DNA from: Verrucomicrobiales bacterium
GTDB lineage: Bacteria > Verrucomicrobiota > Verrucomicrobiia > Limisphaerales > J093
Reading direction: 5' to 3'
Assembly (NCBI GenBank): GCA_015075445.1
Contig: JABTUJ010000002.1
Span: 248,001 to 312,000 of the forward strand
DNA: 64,000 bases
The position numbers and the translations under genes are program-made. Of the stretch, positions 42,553 through 55,081 are shown in pieces. The notes beneath the pieces were generated by a model, which was not told where the DNA came from, made no database searches, and saw nothing but the letters and a program-made list of their open reading frames with translations. How positions within the stretch are numbered: the first letter of the stretch is position 1; each line of letters opens with the position of its first letter.

Positions 42553-44357
42553 GCAAGCACCCCGTTCTTCCCCTTCTCCTCGGCGCGTTGGCAGCCTTCG
42601 CAGTGCCGGCCCGGGCGCAGTGGGTTACCCAAACCCTGCAGCTCCGGCCGGGGTGGAACGCGGTGTTCCTGCACGTGGACGCCGCGCACGCAAGTCTGGA
42701 CCAGCTCGTGGGCGCCGGCGCACCGGTGCTCACGCCCATCGAGGAGATCTGGCGCTGGAATCCGAACCCGGCCACGCACCAGTTCGTGCAATCGCCCCAG
42801 CAGCCCGTGGACACCGGCAGCCAGTGGTCCAGTTGGCGACGCTCGGGTGGCGGGCCGGCCACGTTGGATCGGCTGACGGCCAACACTGCTTATCTCGTCC
42901 ATTCAACCGCGGACTATGCGTGGGAGCTCAAGGGCCAACCCGTGCTGCCGCATTATCGCTGGTCCACGTCCGGCCTCAACTTCTTCGGTTTCCCCACGGT
43001 CCCCACGGGCGCGCCGAGCTTCGAAGATTTCCTGGCGGAAGTGCCTTCGCTGCAATTCAGCGAGATCTTCCAATATCCCGGCGGCGAATTCGGGGCGAAC
43101 AACCCGCGCCGGGTCTTCGCGTTGCGGACCACACCCGTCCGGCGGGGTGAGGCGTTCTGGATCCGTGCCGGCGAGGTCTACAACCACTACTTCGGCCCCT
43201 TCGAAATCACGGCGGCGGGTTCGGGCCGGGTGGCTTTGGGCGAGAGCCTGAGTTCGTTCAGTTTCCGCGTCCGGAACCAGACCGCCGCGGCCCTGACGGT
43301 CGCCTTGGAGCTGGTGGCATCGGAAGCACCCCCGGCTGGGCAACCGGCGATTGCCGGGGTGCCGCCGTTGCTGGTGCGGGGCGCGCTGGACACGGTGGAC
43401 CTGACGTACGGCGTCGCGGCCCTGCCGCTCAATACCCCGCAGACCTGGATGCTGGCGCCGCGCGGAGAACCGGGTTCCGAGGTGGAGATCGTGCTGGGTT
43501 TGGACCGCGCGGCGATCACGGCGAACGTGGGCGAACTCCTGGCTGCGGTGCTCCGACTGACCGACTCGCGGGGCCACAGCCGCGTGGACCTCCCCGTATC
43601 TGCCCAACCGGAGTCACGGGCGGGGCTCTGGGTGGGTGCCGCGGCCGTCACCGCGGTGGGGCAGTATCTGAAGACGTATCAGCGCGGCACCGGCGACAGC
43701 CCGGTGCTGGATGCGGAGGGCAAGTACATCGTGACGGAAGTGGACACCAGCATGCAACCGGTGCCCGCGTCTCATGCTTTTCCGCTGCGGTTGATTGTCC
43801 ACAACCCGGCCTCGGGTCCGGCGACCCTGCTCCAGCGGGTCTATTACGGCTTCAACGCGGTGTCGAATGCCGTCATCGCCAACCAGGAGTCCGTCCTTGC
43901 CCGGAACCTCCTGGGCGAAGCGCGTCGGCTCAGCGTCGCCCATCTGCCGTGGTCGGCGGCGAATCCCGGCTGGGCCTTCTCCGGTGGCCTGGACCACGGA
44001 GCGGTGCTGAGCGCGACGGTCGCGACCCCGTTCAACGATCAGGCTGCGAACCCCTTCCTGCACACGTACCATCCCGACCACGACAACCTGAACGCGAGTT
44101 TCCGCAACGAACTTCCCCAGGGCTCTGAATCCTACACCGTCGTCCGGGAGATCACGTTGGACGTCAAGACTCCTGCCGGTGACTTCCACAGCCGCGTCGC
44201 CGCGGGATCGAAGCTCAAGGGAGAATACCGTGAAGTGATTCGCCTCGCGGGCCTCGCCCGGGGAGGCAACGCCTTCGACACCCGCCAATTCGAAGTGCGA
44301 GGAGTGTTTGAACTCACCCGGATTGCCGAGATCCCCACGCTGACCCGCGCCCCCTGA
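42549..44357 (+). CDS. Secreted protein of unknown function between Kelch and S74 genes
   Basis: A 602-residue exported protein; signal peptide MSKHPVLPLLLGALAAFAVPARA. The mature chain opens with WVTQTLQLRPGWNAVFLHVDA and is beta-rich with few charged clusters. There is a WSAANPGWAFSGGLDHGAVLSATVATPFND stretch and a conserved-looking HTYHPDHDNLNASF near the C-terminus (motifs abbreviated). No family is recognised with confidence. The ATG overlaps the Kelch gene stop, and the next signal peptide begins 78 nt after its own stop. The combination Kelch - this protein - S74 - giant LamG protein looks like a functional unit. Confidence 0.72.
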   Translation: MSKHPVLPLLLGALAAFAVPARAQWVTQTLQLRPGWNAVFLHVDAAHASLDQLVGAGAPVLTPIEEIWRWNPNPATHQFVQSPQQPVDTGSQWSSWRRSGGGPATLDRLTANTAYLVHSTADYAWELKGQPVLPHYRWSTSGLNFFGFPTVPTGAPSFEDFLAEVPSLQFSEIFQYPGGEFGANNPRRVFALRTTPVRRGEAFWIRAGEVYNHYFGPFEITAAGSGRVALGESLSSFSFRVRNQTAAALTVALELVASEAPPAGQPAIAGVPPLLVRGALDTVDLTYGVAALPLNTPQTWMLAPRGEPGSEVEIVLGLDRAAITANVGELLAAVLRLTDSRGHSRVDLPVSAQPESRAGLWVGAAAVTAVGQYLKTYQRGTGDSPVLDAEGKYIVTEVDTSMQPVPASHAFPLRLIVHNPASGPATLLQRVYYGFNAVSNAVIANQESVLARNLLGEARRLSVAHLPWSAANPGWAFSGGLDHGAVLSATVATPFNDQAANPFLHTYHPDHDNLNASFRNELPQGSESYTVVREITLDVKTPAGDFHSRVAAGSKLKGEYREVIRLAGLARGGNAFDTRQFEVRGVFELTRIAEIPTLTRAP

Positions 44358-44434
44358 CCCATTGCCGATCCCACCCTGCTCCCATGACCCCAACGATCCT
44401 GCCCGTCCGCTTGTCCCCTGCTTCGTTGAACTCC

Positions 44435-46321
44435 ATGAAAACCATGCACCGCCGCACGTCCTCCCTTGCCGCCCTTGCCGTGGCGACCCTGGCGCTGGCT
44501 CTGGCGCCGTCCCGCGCGCTCGCGCAGGCCAACCCGAACCCGCCCGAGCTCCTGACCTACCAGGGTTTTCTCGTGGATGGGAATGGGGTGGCCCTGGGCA
44601 ACCTCGCGCCCCGGAACTACGACGTGATTTTCAGGATCTACAACCACGAGTCGGCCAGTGCCACGGCCAACCTCCTCTGGGGTGAGCAGCAGACGGTCAC
44701 GGTGGACAAGGGCTATTTCAGCGTGCTGCTGGGGGAAGGCGCCGCCGTGTCGGGCGTGCCGCGGGACGGCATCCCCCTCTCGTCGCTGTTCAACGGCCCC
44801 GTGGCGTCGGACCGGTTCGTCGGGATCACCGTCAAGGGCATTGGCTCCGGCGGCGCCGACGTCGACATCCTGCCGCGGTTGCGGCTGTTGAGTGCGCCCT
44901 ACGCCTTCCTGGCGCGGCAGGCGGTCAAGCTGGTGCGGACCGACACGGGCGGCGATCTGATCTCCAGCATCGGCAACGGGGTGACGGTGAGCGGCGGACT
45001 CGCGGTGGCGGGCAACAATGTCTTCGAGTTGGGTGCGGGTGTGGCGGGCAAGGAGGCCAGTGCGGGCAAGATCGGCTATGGGATCTTCACCGCGAACACC
45101 CTCGACATCGTGGGGGCCGGCACGCTGGGCAGCAACCGCAAGGTCAAGATCTGGGCGGAGGGCGGCACCATCTTTGCCGGGCCCGTGCAGGCGACGAGCT
45201 TCAGTGGTGACGGTGGGGGCCTGACGGGCGTCGCCAAGCTCAGCGGCGGAAACACCTTTGGCGGGAACCAGATCTTCAACGACCCGGTGGGCATCGGCAC
45301 GGCGTCGCCCGGTTTTCCGCTCAACTTCCCCAACACGCTGGGGGACAAGATCAGTCTTTGGGGCAACTCGGGCAACCACTATGGGTTCGGGATCCAGGCC
45401 AGCACGCTGCAGATCCACACGGCGGGTGCGACGGATGCCATTCGCTTCGGGTACGGCCAAAGCGCCTCCATGGTGGAGACCATGCGGATTGAAGGGAATG
45501 GCCGGGCGGTGCTGCAGGGGGGCTTTCTGGCCAGGGGCGGTTACCCGGGCGGCGGTGGCGTCAACAACGCGGGCTATGCCTTCTCCGGCAGTGGCGGCGA
45601 CAACGATTCCGGGATGTACAGCGACACGGACGGTCACGTGCGTTTCACCTCCAACAGTTCGTTGCGGATGAGTGTGTACCCGGGTGGGGTTTACGTCCAC
45701 GGGGGCGGATTGAACGTGGACGGATCGATGAGTGTCAACGGGGGGCACCAGGAGCTCTATAGTTGGGGCGTGCGGCTGAAGCGGGAGAATGACAGCAGCC
45801 GCTACGTGGACTGGGCCCGTTACCAAAACTCCTTCTCCTTCTGGATGTATGGCGGCAACACCCACAACTCCGGCACCCGGGAGGTCCGCTACGATGGGGA
45901 TGGAAACTGGGACTTCTACTCCGATCGCAAGCTGAAGAAGGACATCGTGGATGCCGAGCCGATGCTGGACCGCGCGCTGCAGGTTCAGATCCGGCGCTAC
46001 CGATGGAAGGACGAGGAGGAGACTGCCAAGCACAAGCTGGGCGTGATCGCGCAGGAAGTGCAGCCTTTGTTCCCTGACCTGGTTTCGGAAGGGGAGGACC
46101 GCGAAACCCAGGAGCCCCTTCTTAGTGTCGGCTATAGCGATTTCGGGATGGTGGCGATCAAGGCGCTCCAGGAAATGAAGGTCCAGCATGATGCGGAGCT
46201 CGCCGAACTCCGGACACAGATGGCCGACCTGAAGGCGCAGATGGCGACGTTGCTCCGGGTAAACGGGCAATTGCTCGAGCAGGCCGAGAAAGCCGCCGCC
46301 ACCACCGCTTCCGTCCGGTGA
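44435..46321 (+). CDS. Secreted fibre-like protein with C-terminal S74 chaperone domain
   Basis: A 628-residue exported protein. Signal peptide MKTMHRRTSSLAALAVATLALALAPSRALA decides the start at 44435 over 44384. After an N-terminal domain (LLTYQGFLVDGNGVAL, RNYDVIFRIYN), the middle is a series of Gly/Asn-rich strand units as in phage tail fibres. The C-terminal S74 domain contains SDRKLKKDI, with Ser496 and Lys501 as the predicted self-cleavage pair, then YRWKDEEE...KLGVIAQEVQPLFPDLV and a coiled coil (MKVQHDAELAELRTQMADL and after). The tail after cleavage would be a released trimerisation chaperone. It is paralogous in plan to the gene at 4537, but here without a collagen-like part. Confidence 0.85.
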   Translation: MKTMHRRTSSLAALAVATLALALAPSRALAQANPNPPELLTYQGFLVDGNGVALGNLAPRNYDVIFRIYNHESASATANLLWGEQQTVTVDKGYFSVLLGEGAAVSGVPRDGIPLSSLFNGPVASDRFVGITVKGIGSGGADVDILPRLRLLSAPYAFLARQAVKLVRTDTGGDLISSIGNGVTVSGGLAVAGNNVFELGAGVAGKEASAGKIGYGIFTANTLDIVGAGTLGSNRKVKIWAEGGTIFAGPVQATSFSGDGGGLTGVAKLSGGNTFGGNQIFNDPVGIGTASPGFPLNFPNTLGDKISLWGNSGNHYGFGIQASTLQIHTAGATDAIRFGYGQSASMVETMRIEGNGRAVLQGGFLARGGYPGGGGVNNAGYAFSGSGGDNDSGMYSDTDGHVRFTSNSSLRMSVYPGGVYVHGGGLNVDGSMSVNGGHQELYSWGVRLKRENDSSRYVDWARYQNSFSFWMYGGNTHNSGTREVRYDGDGNWDFYSDRKLKKDIVDAEPMLDRALQVQIRRYRWKDEEETAKHKLGVIAQEVQPLFPDLVSEGEDRETQEPLLSVGYSDFGMVAIKALQEMKVQHDAELAELRTQMADLKAQMATLLRVNGQLLEQAEKAAATTASVR

Positions 46322-46404
46322 GCGGGGTTCCTGCCACGTCCGGCGTCGGCCGGGAGGGTACGCCCAATGGATGACCAGGTTCGATGGGAAAGGCTGCCAG
46401 CCAA

Positions 46405-49400
46405 ATGAATGGTTCCATGATATCGCTCCGAGTTCCGCTCCTGGGTCTGGGGGTGCTCCTCAGTGCCGGGGCGGCGCTGGCCCAACTGGCGCTGCCGATC
46501 GAGTTCCGCCATGTCAGCCAGGGTGAAACCAAGCTGAATGCCCAATGGCGGGCCGGCCCACCCACGGCGACTGGGAACGAATCCACGGGGGTTCACGTAG
46601 CCCCGACCCGTGGCCAGTTTCGGAGCCTGATGCCGCTGGGCGCGATTCCCGGGCTCAAGCGGAGTGACTGGGAAGCCGTCCGCACGTCGGCGATCCTGAA
46701 CAACGGAACCACTCCGTTTTCGGGGGCCGTGGCCGAGGAGATGCGCCTGCCGCGCGCAACGGTGGACGGGGCGGTGGTGATGGTCCTGCGTCGGGGACAC
46801 ATTGGTGGGCCTTTCCTCAGCCGCCCGGTGTCCTTTGCGTTTGGTTCGCTTGTGGCCGCGCCGGAGAAAGACGAGCGCGGCGTGCTTTTGGGGAGCACCC
46901 CCAGCACGGCCTATTGGTTGCCGGAGCCGCATACCACCAACAGCCACGCCGGGGTGGGGTACTATTGGAGCCCGCACGCGCGGCAGGTCTATGCCATTCA
47001 ACCCGGGCCGCTGGCGGTCACGTGGCGCAAGGCGCAGCCCTACACCGTGGCCAACCGGCCCAGCTACACCAACCCGAACGGGCCCGTGAGCTGGGAGACC
47101 AACGGCGCCAACATCTTCCTGTTGTACACGGAGAACTACATTGTCTCCGGCAGCGCCGCGAAGCCGCCGCGCAAGATGTACTGGACCCAGAAGGGCTTCC
47201 AAAACATCGGCGTGTCCGTGCGCGTGCCCACCGCGCGGGTGGGGGCCGTCAACATCGTTTACAACAACAACTTTCCGCGGACGGTGGCGGCCGAATACAC
47301 GGGCGTAGGCAGCTCCAGCCCTTCGGACGGGACCGGCAACCAGCCGCTCGAGGAGCTGCGGACTTTGTGGTACGACCAGCAGTTGGGAAGCATCTATGCT
47401 TACAACGCTGAGGGGCGCGTGTTCGTCGAGTTGCTGGGCGACCTGCGTCCGGACGGCCAGACCTACCAGCCGCTCGGCACGGAGATTGTGGATGTCACCA
47501 AGCAGCCGCAGCCGGCGGATGTCACCATCGAGCTAGGGGAACGCATTCTGCCGCCGGAGGGGGGGGCGGTGGGCGAGTTGTTCCCCCAAGCCGTGCAAAA
47601 GGGGGTGGGGTCCGAGTTTGCCTATCAGCACAGCGTGGCCAGCGTGCTGCGGCCGGAGCTGTACGCGATCAAGGAGACGTTCAACCTGAACGATTACCTG
47701 GTGCACTGGCTCGAGGAGGGGGAGGCGGCGCTGCGATGGCCCAAGCTCTTCGGGCGCTACCGGCTGGTCTGGCCGGCGGACCTGGCCAAGTACAGCCACT
47801 ATGTGCGGCCACCCGCGGCCACGGACGCCGAGGCTGCGCAGACCGCGGTGGTGATGGACCCGGAGAACGCGCCGACCATCGAGTACCAGGACGCCCTGGA
47901 CCGGCCGCGGGCGAAATTCACGCCGGAGCTCAAGTTCTACACCTGGCTGAACGAGTCGTACCCGGCGCACCGCACCCTGCTGCGTTATGTGGCGGGGGAG
48001 AACATTGGCTTCGAGCGCGTGCTCTCGACCTTGAACACGGCCCTGATCGACGCCGTGAACCTGCCGGGAACTTCGATCGACGAACCGGTCGGCCTCCGCC
48101 AGGCGGGCGCCAATTCCGTCCTGACCCTGGGCGGGCAGAGCGGGAGTTACGGTCAAATGCCGGCCGGCACCTATTTTGCCCCGGGCGGGTTCACGATCGA
48201 GGCGTGGGTGTTCGTGCGCGAGGTGCGCAACTGGTCGCGACTGATTGACTTCGGTAACGGGCCGGCGTCGGACAACGTGGTGTTGGCCCTCTCCCAGGCG
48301 ACGTCAGGCCGGCCGCGGCTCGAGTTCTACCGCGGTGCCAGCACTACCGGTCTGACCGCCAACTCGGTTCTGCCGCTTGGTCAGTGGGTGCATCTGGCGG
48401 TTACGTTTGATGGCACCACCGCGCGGTTTTACCTCGATGGCCAGTTGGACGCCCAGGGCCCGCTTCAGGGCGCCACCCAGGTGGTCACCCGCAACAACGC
48501 CTACGTGGGCCGCAGCAACTGGGGCGGAGACGCGCTGGCCAACGCGGATTTCGACAATCTGCGGATCTGGTCCCGCGGGCTGAGCGCGACCGAGATCGCC
48601 GGGTCCATGCAAACCGAGTACCCCGCGGGGACCGCCGGGCTCCTGGCCCAGTTCACCTTTGAACGCCTCGAGAATCCCGCGACCGACAGCAGCGGGAGGG
48701 GCTCCCACCTGACGCTCTACGGCAGCGCGGCCACCGGCGTGCCCGGTCTGAACCGTCTGACGGCACCCCGCTACATCGCGCGGACCGTGCCGGTGGGCGA
48801 GCGGATCAAGGCGCCGGCCGGCGAGCGAGGGGACACCGGCGGTGCGGACTACCTCGCCGGCTACATCGTTAAGAGCAAGGGGAGCTCGTACAACCCCGGC
48901 ACGTATCGGGATCCGTTCGCGGTCGGTTTCGAAGAAGCCAACCGGGGCGCCATCATCCCCGTCAACGTGCTGCCGGGCAGGAACCGGCTCGAAGTCTGGT
49001 GGTTCCGCCCGAGCCAATCCCGCGCGGGCCTCAACGCCGGAAACAACGTGCTGGGCTTCAGCACGGTGTATTGGCCGTCGGTGGTCGGCGAATACAGGAT
49101 TGAGTGGCCGGGCAACGCCCGCGAGATCGTCCTCGCCAGCAAACTCGGCGGCCGGGGCCTGAGCACTTCGGAGGCACTCGGGACGATCTATGTTCAGAAC
49201 GACCCCGCCTTGCCCGGGTACAACCCGAACGAGGAGCACGCGATCATGTCCGGTGGTACCCCGTTTGCCACCCGCGACGATCTCAACGTCCTGGCGCCGG
49301 CGGATCAGTACTCGTCGCATCCGTTCGTTCTGGTGGATTACCCGCACCCGGATGGCCGGCCGGCGATGGCGGTCTTCCAGGTGCTGCGTGAGAAGCCGGC

Positions 49401-52400
49401 GGCGGGTTGGGTCTTTGACTACCTCGTGCCGGCCGGGCAGCTCATTCAGCCGCCGCCGCCGCTGAACTTCCTCGCCAAGCCGGTCGAGGGCAGCGGGGAT
49501 CGGGCGGTCAACTACAACACCGAACCCGCCGGCGGCGATGGCGATCTGCCCGGCGGCTGGAACGCCGCCGCGGCCACCGGACCGTATGGCCACTACCAGC
49601 GCTTCACCTATCGTGACCGCAAACACGACCTGTGGGTCTATCGTGGCCCCCACGCCGGGTTGCCCGAGCTGAAACTGGGAACCTACGATCCGGCCGCCGA
49701 CACCTTCGGCGCGCTGGGTGCGGTGAGCGCGGTCGTCGGCGACCCGTTCAGCTTCACGGTCCATGTGTCGCGGCAGACGGAGTATCTGGAAATGACGGTG
49801 GTCGGCGCCCCCACCTGGCTGACGCTCGACGGCTTCACGCTGCGCGGCACGCCGCAGGCCGGGGATGTGGGCGCCCGGAACGTCATCGTCACGGTCAGGG
49901 ACTTGTACGACCAGACCACCGCCACCGGACAGTTGTCCCTCGAGGTGGCGGCCTCCGGCCCGACGATCGGGCAGGCGCCCCTGGTGATCCTGAGCACGAA
50001 TCAATACACCGGGACCATCGTCGAGTTCACGGACCGCGCGCCCTTCCTGGCCCGCTCACCGGCGCCCTCCAACAGCTTTACCCTGCGCTATTACTACAAG
50101 ACCGAGCCGAGCTTTGCGTGGCCCGGCCTCGCCGCGCCGCCCGCGCCCGGCAGCATCGTGCCCTACCTCCGACCCTGGGACGAGACGGCCCAGGCATTCG
50201 TGGGGGATCCGGATTCGAAACAGACCCGGTCGCTGGACATCGTCTACCGGCCGTTCTGGCCGGAGCGCGATCCCAAGGACTCGAGCAAACCGGTGCCGAT
50301 CCTACCCTACGGCGCGACGCTGGTCGAACCGTTCCCGGGCGGCTTCCCGGGCGTGCGCGACTTCAAGACAGCGCACATTCTCTACCAGCAGTCGATTGCG
50401 GATGACCTGGCCGCGGCGGCCGCGAGCGCGGTCTTGCACGATCCGACGCGAGCGAAGTACGTGGATATCTCCACCCAGTTTGCCGACCAGATCCCGGCGG
50501 GGGTGAAGACCGAGTATTACCAGGGCAAGATCTTCTTCCCGCTGCTGCCGCCGCACCTGGTCACCCGGGTTTTCATCGATCCGAACATCGGACCGAAAGG
50601 CAGCCTGGGACTGATGGGCGAGTACCGGAAGGAGCTGCTCGGCGAGAGCTACCTCCAGCTCAATGTGCTCCGCGGTTCGGACCTGGCGGCGGTTCATGCG
50701 TTGTGCCCGACCGGCGACGCCGTGGGCTATCCGAAATGGGTGGCTTTGGTCAACGCGCTCGCGACGCCGGTCGAGACCTTCCACGAGGACCTGCCGCTGC
50801 GGCCGGGCACCTACGTCGCCGACCCCGATCAGACGGTCAGCATCGGCGTTGGCGAGCTGGCGGTGATTGAGAATGACAACACCGCCGTGGATTCGTATGC
50901 CCTGAGCGCCACCGGACCTGGCAGCGGCTACCTCACCTTGCTCGAAGCCAGCGGCACGGCCTTCACGCAGCCGGGGGATCCCGTGGCCCTGCACGTTTTC
51001 CGAGTGGGCGGCGGACTCCACCGCGGCGAGCTCAAGATCATCCCCGCGCCGAATCCGCTGAGCGAGCTGATCACGTTCCAGCACACCCCGGACCTGGCGG
51101 GCCGCTTCGACGAGTACGAATACGAGTGGAAGATCGCGGCGCCGGTGGATGGCTTCCCGCCGGAACCGGACGCCACCATGTCGCGCTATTTGTCGCTGAC
51201 CGCCGTGGCGGCGGACATCCCCCGCTACACCCTGGGCGGGGTGGGCGTGCAGGCGTTGGGGGACAACTACGTGGTCATGCGCTATCGCCCCCTCAGCCCG
51301 ACGCATCCGCTCTACCAGGCGAATCCGACCGACGCAGACTGGTCCGAGTGGACGCGCCCGGCGCTGGCCGAGGGTTGGATCAAGCGCGTCCTGGCAGGCA
51401 TCAACCCGTTCAACCAGCGCATCAACGACCTGTTCAACAACCGGGTCAACACGGACGCCAGCCTTCTCACCCAGGCCGGCCGCAAGTGGGAAGGCGACGT
51501 CGCGCTGAATCTCGACACCATCAACAACTACGGCCTGATCGAGATCTACGAGACGGTGCTGCGGCGCGGCCGTTCCCTCAGCATCGAGTCCGGCTTCAAC
51601 TATGGTCCCGCCAACGACGCCCTCCTCCTCGCGGCCGGTTACCTGAACGATCTCTACATGATGCTCGGCAACGAGGCCTGGGCGGACGCCGCCAACCCTA
51701 CCATCGGGATCGGGACAGCCGACAACACCTACGGGGACATCGCCACCGCGCTCTTCGCGTTCCGCGGCCAGATGCCGTCTCTGCTCGAGGAAGAGCTGGC
51801 CCTGCTGCGCGGGCGGGATGACTTCTTCCAGCCCGGCGTCGAGATCACCCCGGTGTACAACCGGCTGATCTGGAACTACACCCGCGGCATCGACGCCGGC
51901 GAGGTGATCTACGCGCTCAACTACAACATCCAGGAGAACCCGGACCAGTCCCCCGACGGCATCATCAATGCCGAGGACGCCGCCCGGATGTTCCCGCAAG
52001 GCCACGGCGACGGCTACGGCCATTACCTGACGGCGGTCAAGGGCTACTACTCCCTGTTGTTGAACCAGTTCTTCGACTGGGTCCCGCGTATCGAGGCGGT
52101 CAACGTCCTCGGTCAGCCCGTCTCGGTGGATTACCAGGATGAACGCAAGTTCGCCGCCGCCGCCGCCGCGCTCGCCCGCGCAGGCCGTCAGGTCTTCGAC
52201 CTCAACTGGCGCAAGGACTATGCCCCGACGCGCGAGCAGGGTTGGGCGCATTTCTCCCCCACCCGGGTGAACCCGCGCCGTACCTACGAGACCCGTGACG
52301 GGCCGAAGAATCCCGAGCGCTTTTGGGGGATGGATCACTGGGCCTCACGCGTGGGGCAGGGGACCTACCTCAACTGGGTCGTCGGCAATGCCATTCTGCC

Positions 52401-55010
52401 GCACGAAGATCCCATCCCGACGCATGAAGGGATCCAGAAGGTGGACCGCACCACGGTGCCCGAACTGCGCGAGCTGGTGACCATCGCCGCCGGGCTGCAA
52501 ACGGCGCTCGACAACGCCGAGGGCGGCCAATCGCCGCTGGGCATTCCCGAAGGGGGCCTGGCATTCGACATCAATCCCTATGCCGTGGTGGGCATGGAGA
52601 ATGGCACGCACTTCGAGCAGGTGTTCAAGCGCGCCAAGTCCACCCTGCAAAACGCCGTGGCCGCCTTCGACGATGCCAAGGACGTCACCCGCCTGATGCG
52701 TTCGGAACAGGATTCGCTGGCCGAGCTCCAGAATGCCGTGGCGCGCCGGAGCAGGCGTACACCGTGGCGCTCATCGATCTCTACGGCACGCCCTACCCGG
52801 ACGACATCGGGCCCGGCAAGCTGTATCGACAGGGCTACAACGGTCCGGACCTGATCCATTACAAGTACGTGGATCTGCCGGAAGCCAATATCCCGGAACT
52901 GTGGAGCTACACCAGCGCCACGGAGTGGTCCATTCCGCTGCGGAACCTGCCGACCAACTGGGTGGCCGGCAGCTACGTCTCGACCAACAACGCCACCATC
53001 ACCACCAACACGTTCCCCGCGCAGCATTACGAGTACATCAACTTCCCCGAGGTCGAGACCCTCACCTTCAACATCGGGCCGCATGGTTTCGCCGAAAAGC
53101 CGGCGAACTGGACCAGCAAGCGGTATTCGCCCGGCAAGATTCAGCAGGCCATTTCCGAACAGATCCTGGCTCACATGCGGTTGCGCCAGACGATCAACGA
53201 CACCGCCGGCGATCTCGTGGTGCTGCAGAAGACCATCGATGTCTTCGAGGCTGACAACGCGACGTTCAACACCATCCGCGACATTCAGACCGGTCTTCTG
53301 GTGGCCGATGAGGTGCTCGAGAAGACCAAGTTCGCCTTCGACCTCTACGACAAGTACAACGAGTCCATCAAGAAGGACATCGTCGACGGCGCCAACCTCA
53401 TCGCCCACGGTTTCCCCGACAGCTTTATCGCGGGTCTGGCGGCCGGCGGCGACCTCACCTCGGCGGGCGAAGCCGCCGTCCTGGCGGCCGGCCTGCAGAT
53501 CACCTCTGTCTTGGACAAGGTCGCGCTGGCCAAGTACACGGTCTTCTCCGCCTGGGAACTCGCCACCACCACCGCGCGGAAGTACGCCGAGTTCTTCGGG
53601 ATCGCCCCCATGGAACGGTCCAAGGACCTGCGCAACGCCGTCCAGGACCTCGGCAACAAGCTCGGCGACATGCAGGGCCGGCTGTGGACCGTCAACGAGC
53701 GTCTCCGCGAGTACGACGACAAGCAGCGTGCGGTCCGGGCGCTCATCGCCCAGGGCGACACCATCCAGGCCGAGCGCGAGATCTTCCGCCAGCGCGCCGC
53801 TGCCGTCGTGCACGGCTACCGGACGCGCGACGCGGCGTTTCGGATCTTCCGCAACGAGAAGCTCGAGCGGTACAAGACGCTGTTCGACCTGGCCGCCCGG
53901 TACGCCTTGCTCGCTGCCAACGCGTACGACTACGAAACCGGCCTCCTGAACACCAGCGCCGGCCGGGAGTTCAAGCGCCGCATCATCAACGCGCGGGCCT
54001 TGGGCGTCGTGCGGGAAGGCGAACCTCAGTTCGCCGGCAGCAATACCGGTGATCCAGGCCTCTCCAGCGCCCTCGCCGAGATGAAGGCCGATTGGGACGT
54101 GCTCCGCGGCCGGCTCGGCTTCAACAGTCCCGACGCCTACAGCACCACCGTCTCCCTGCGCACCGAACAGCTTCGCATCCTCCCGGGCACGGATGGCGAC
54201 CTCCCCTGGCAGGATGTCCTCCATCGCGCCCGGGTGGATAACATTCTCGCCGACGGCGACGTCCGGCGCTTCTGCTTGCAGGTGGATGCCGGCGACGGTC
54301 TGCCGGTGCCAGGCATCATCCTCACCTTCAGCACCACCATTGCCGACGGCTTGAACCTCTTTGGCCAACCCCTGGCGGCGGGTGACAGCACGTTCAGCCC
54401 GAGCTCCTTTGCGACGAAGATCTTCGCTGCCGGTGCCGCGTTGGAAGGGTATCGCGGCATGGGCACGCCTTCCGCTAACAGCGCCGCGGTGAGCGGCGCG
54501 GGCGGCGCCTCCGTCGAGGATCCCTCGGTGTGGTTCCTCGATCCCAATGCCCTGGCCGCCACCCCCTACATCTACCTGGTCCCGGTGGGCGTGGATTCCC
54601 TGCGCACCCCGCCGCTGGGCGACGCCACCGGTATCCGCACCTGGAGCGTTGAGGACCTCGCCATCCCGCTGCCGTTCAACATCGGGGCGTCCGGTTTCTC
54701 CGAAGGCGGCTTGCTCCAAGCGGGCAACACCCTCACGGAACCGTTGTTCGCACGCCGGAAACACCAGGCCTTCCGCCCGGTGCCCAGCCCGGACTATTTC
54801 ACCACCGACATCTATTACGGTGGCGACCTGCTCCGCTCGCAGTACACGAACAACCGCTTGATCGGGCGCTCGGTCTGGAACAGCCAGTGGAAGCTGGTCA
54901 TTCCCGGTCGGACGCTCCTAAACAACCCGCAGGAGGGGCTCGATCGCTTCATCCGCACGGTGAAGGACATCAAGCTCCACTTCGTGACCTATTCCTATTC
55001 GGGCAACTAA
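46405..55010 (+). CDS. Giant secreted LamG-containing protein, frameshifted near 52748
   Basis: With one base restored, the product is ~2868 residues; signal peptide ISLRVPLLGLGVLLSAGAALAQ, start at ATG 46405 (46384 and 46417 also in frame). Residues ~570-740 form a LamG/concanavalin-like domain (FTIEAWVFVREVRNWSRLIDFG, LGQWVHLAVTFDGTTARFYLDG, NADFDNLRIWSRGLSATEI). Around 1104-1185 is a putative He-PIG/cadherin-like Ig domain (GDPFSFTVHV...APTWLTLDG...TLRGTPQ). The last ~800 residues are mostly helical with coiled coils. The frame from 46405 closes at 52854 after AVARRSRRT. Reading -1 at 52748 instead gives AVARREQAYTVALIDLYGTPYPDDIGPG and continues to 55010. Probably an extracellular structural or adhesive protein; part of a translationally coupled operon. 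Confidence 0.8.
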
Positions 55011-55081
55011 GCGCGACTCCCCGGCCATGAACTTCCTTCCCTGCCTCACCCCCCGCGCGTCTTCCGCGCGACCTGTCTCCG

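Noticed and set aside
44132..46270. Minus-strand open frame opposite the S74 fibre gene
   Set aside because: It has no domain signatures; the plus strand has a signal peptide and the S74 motif.
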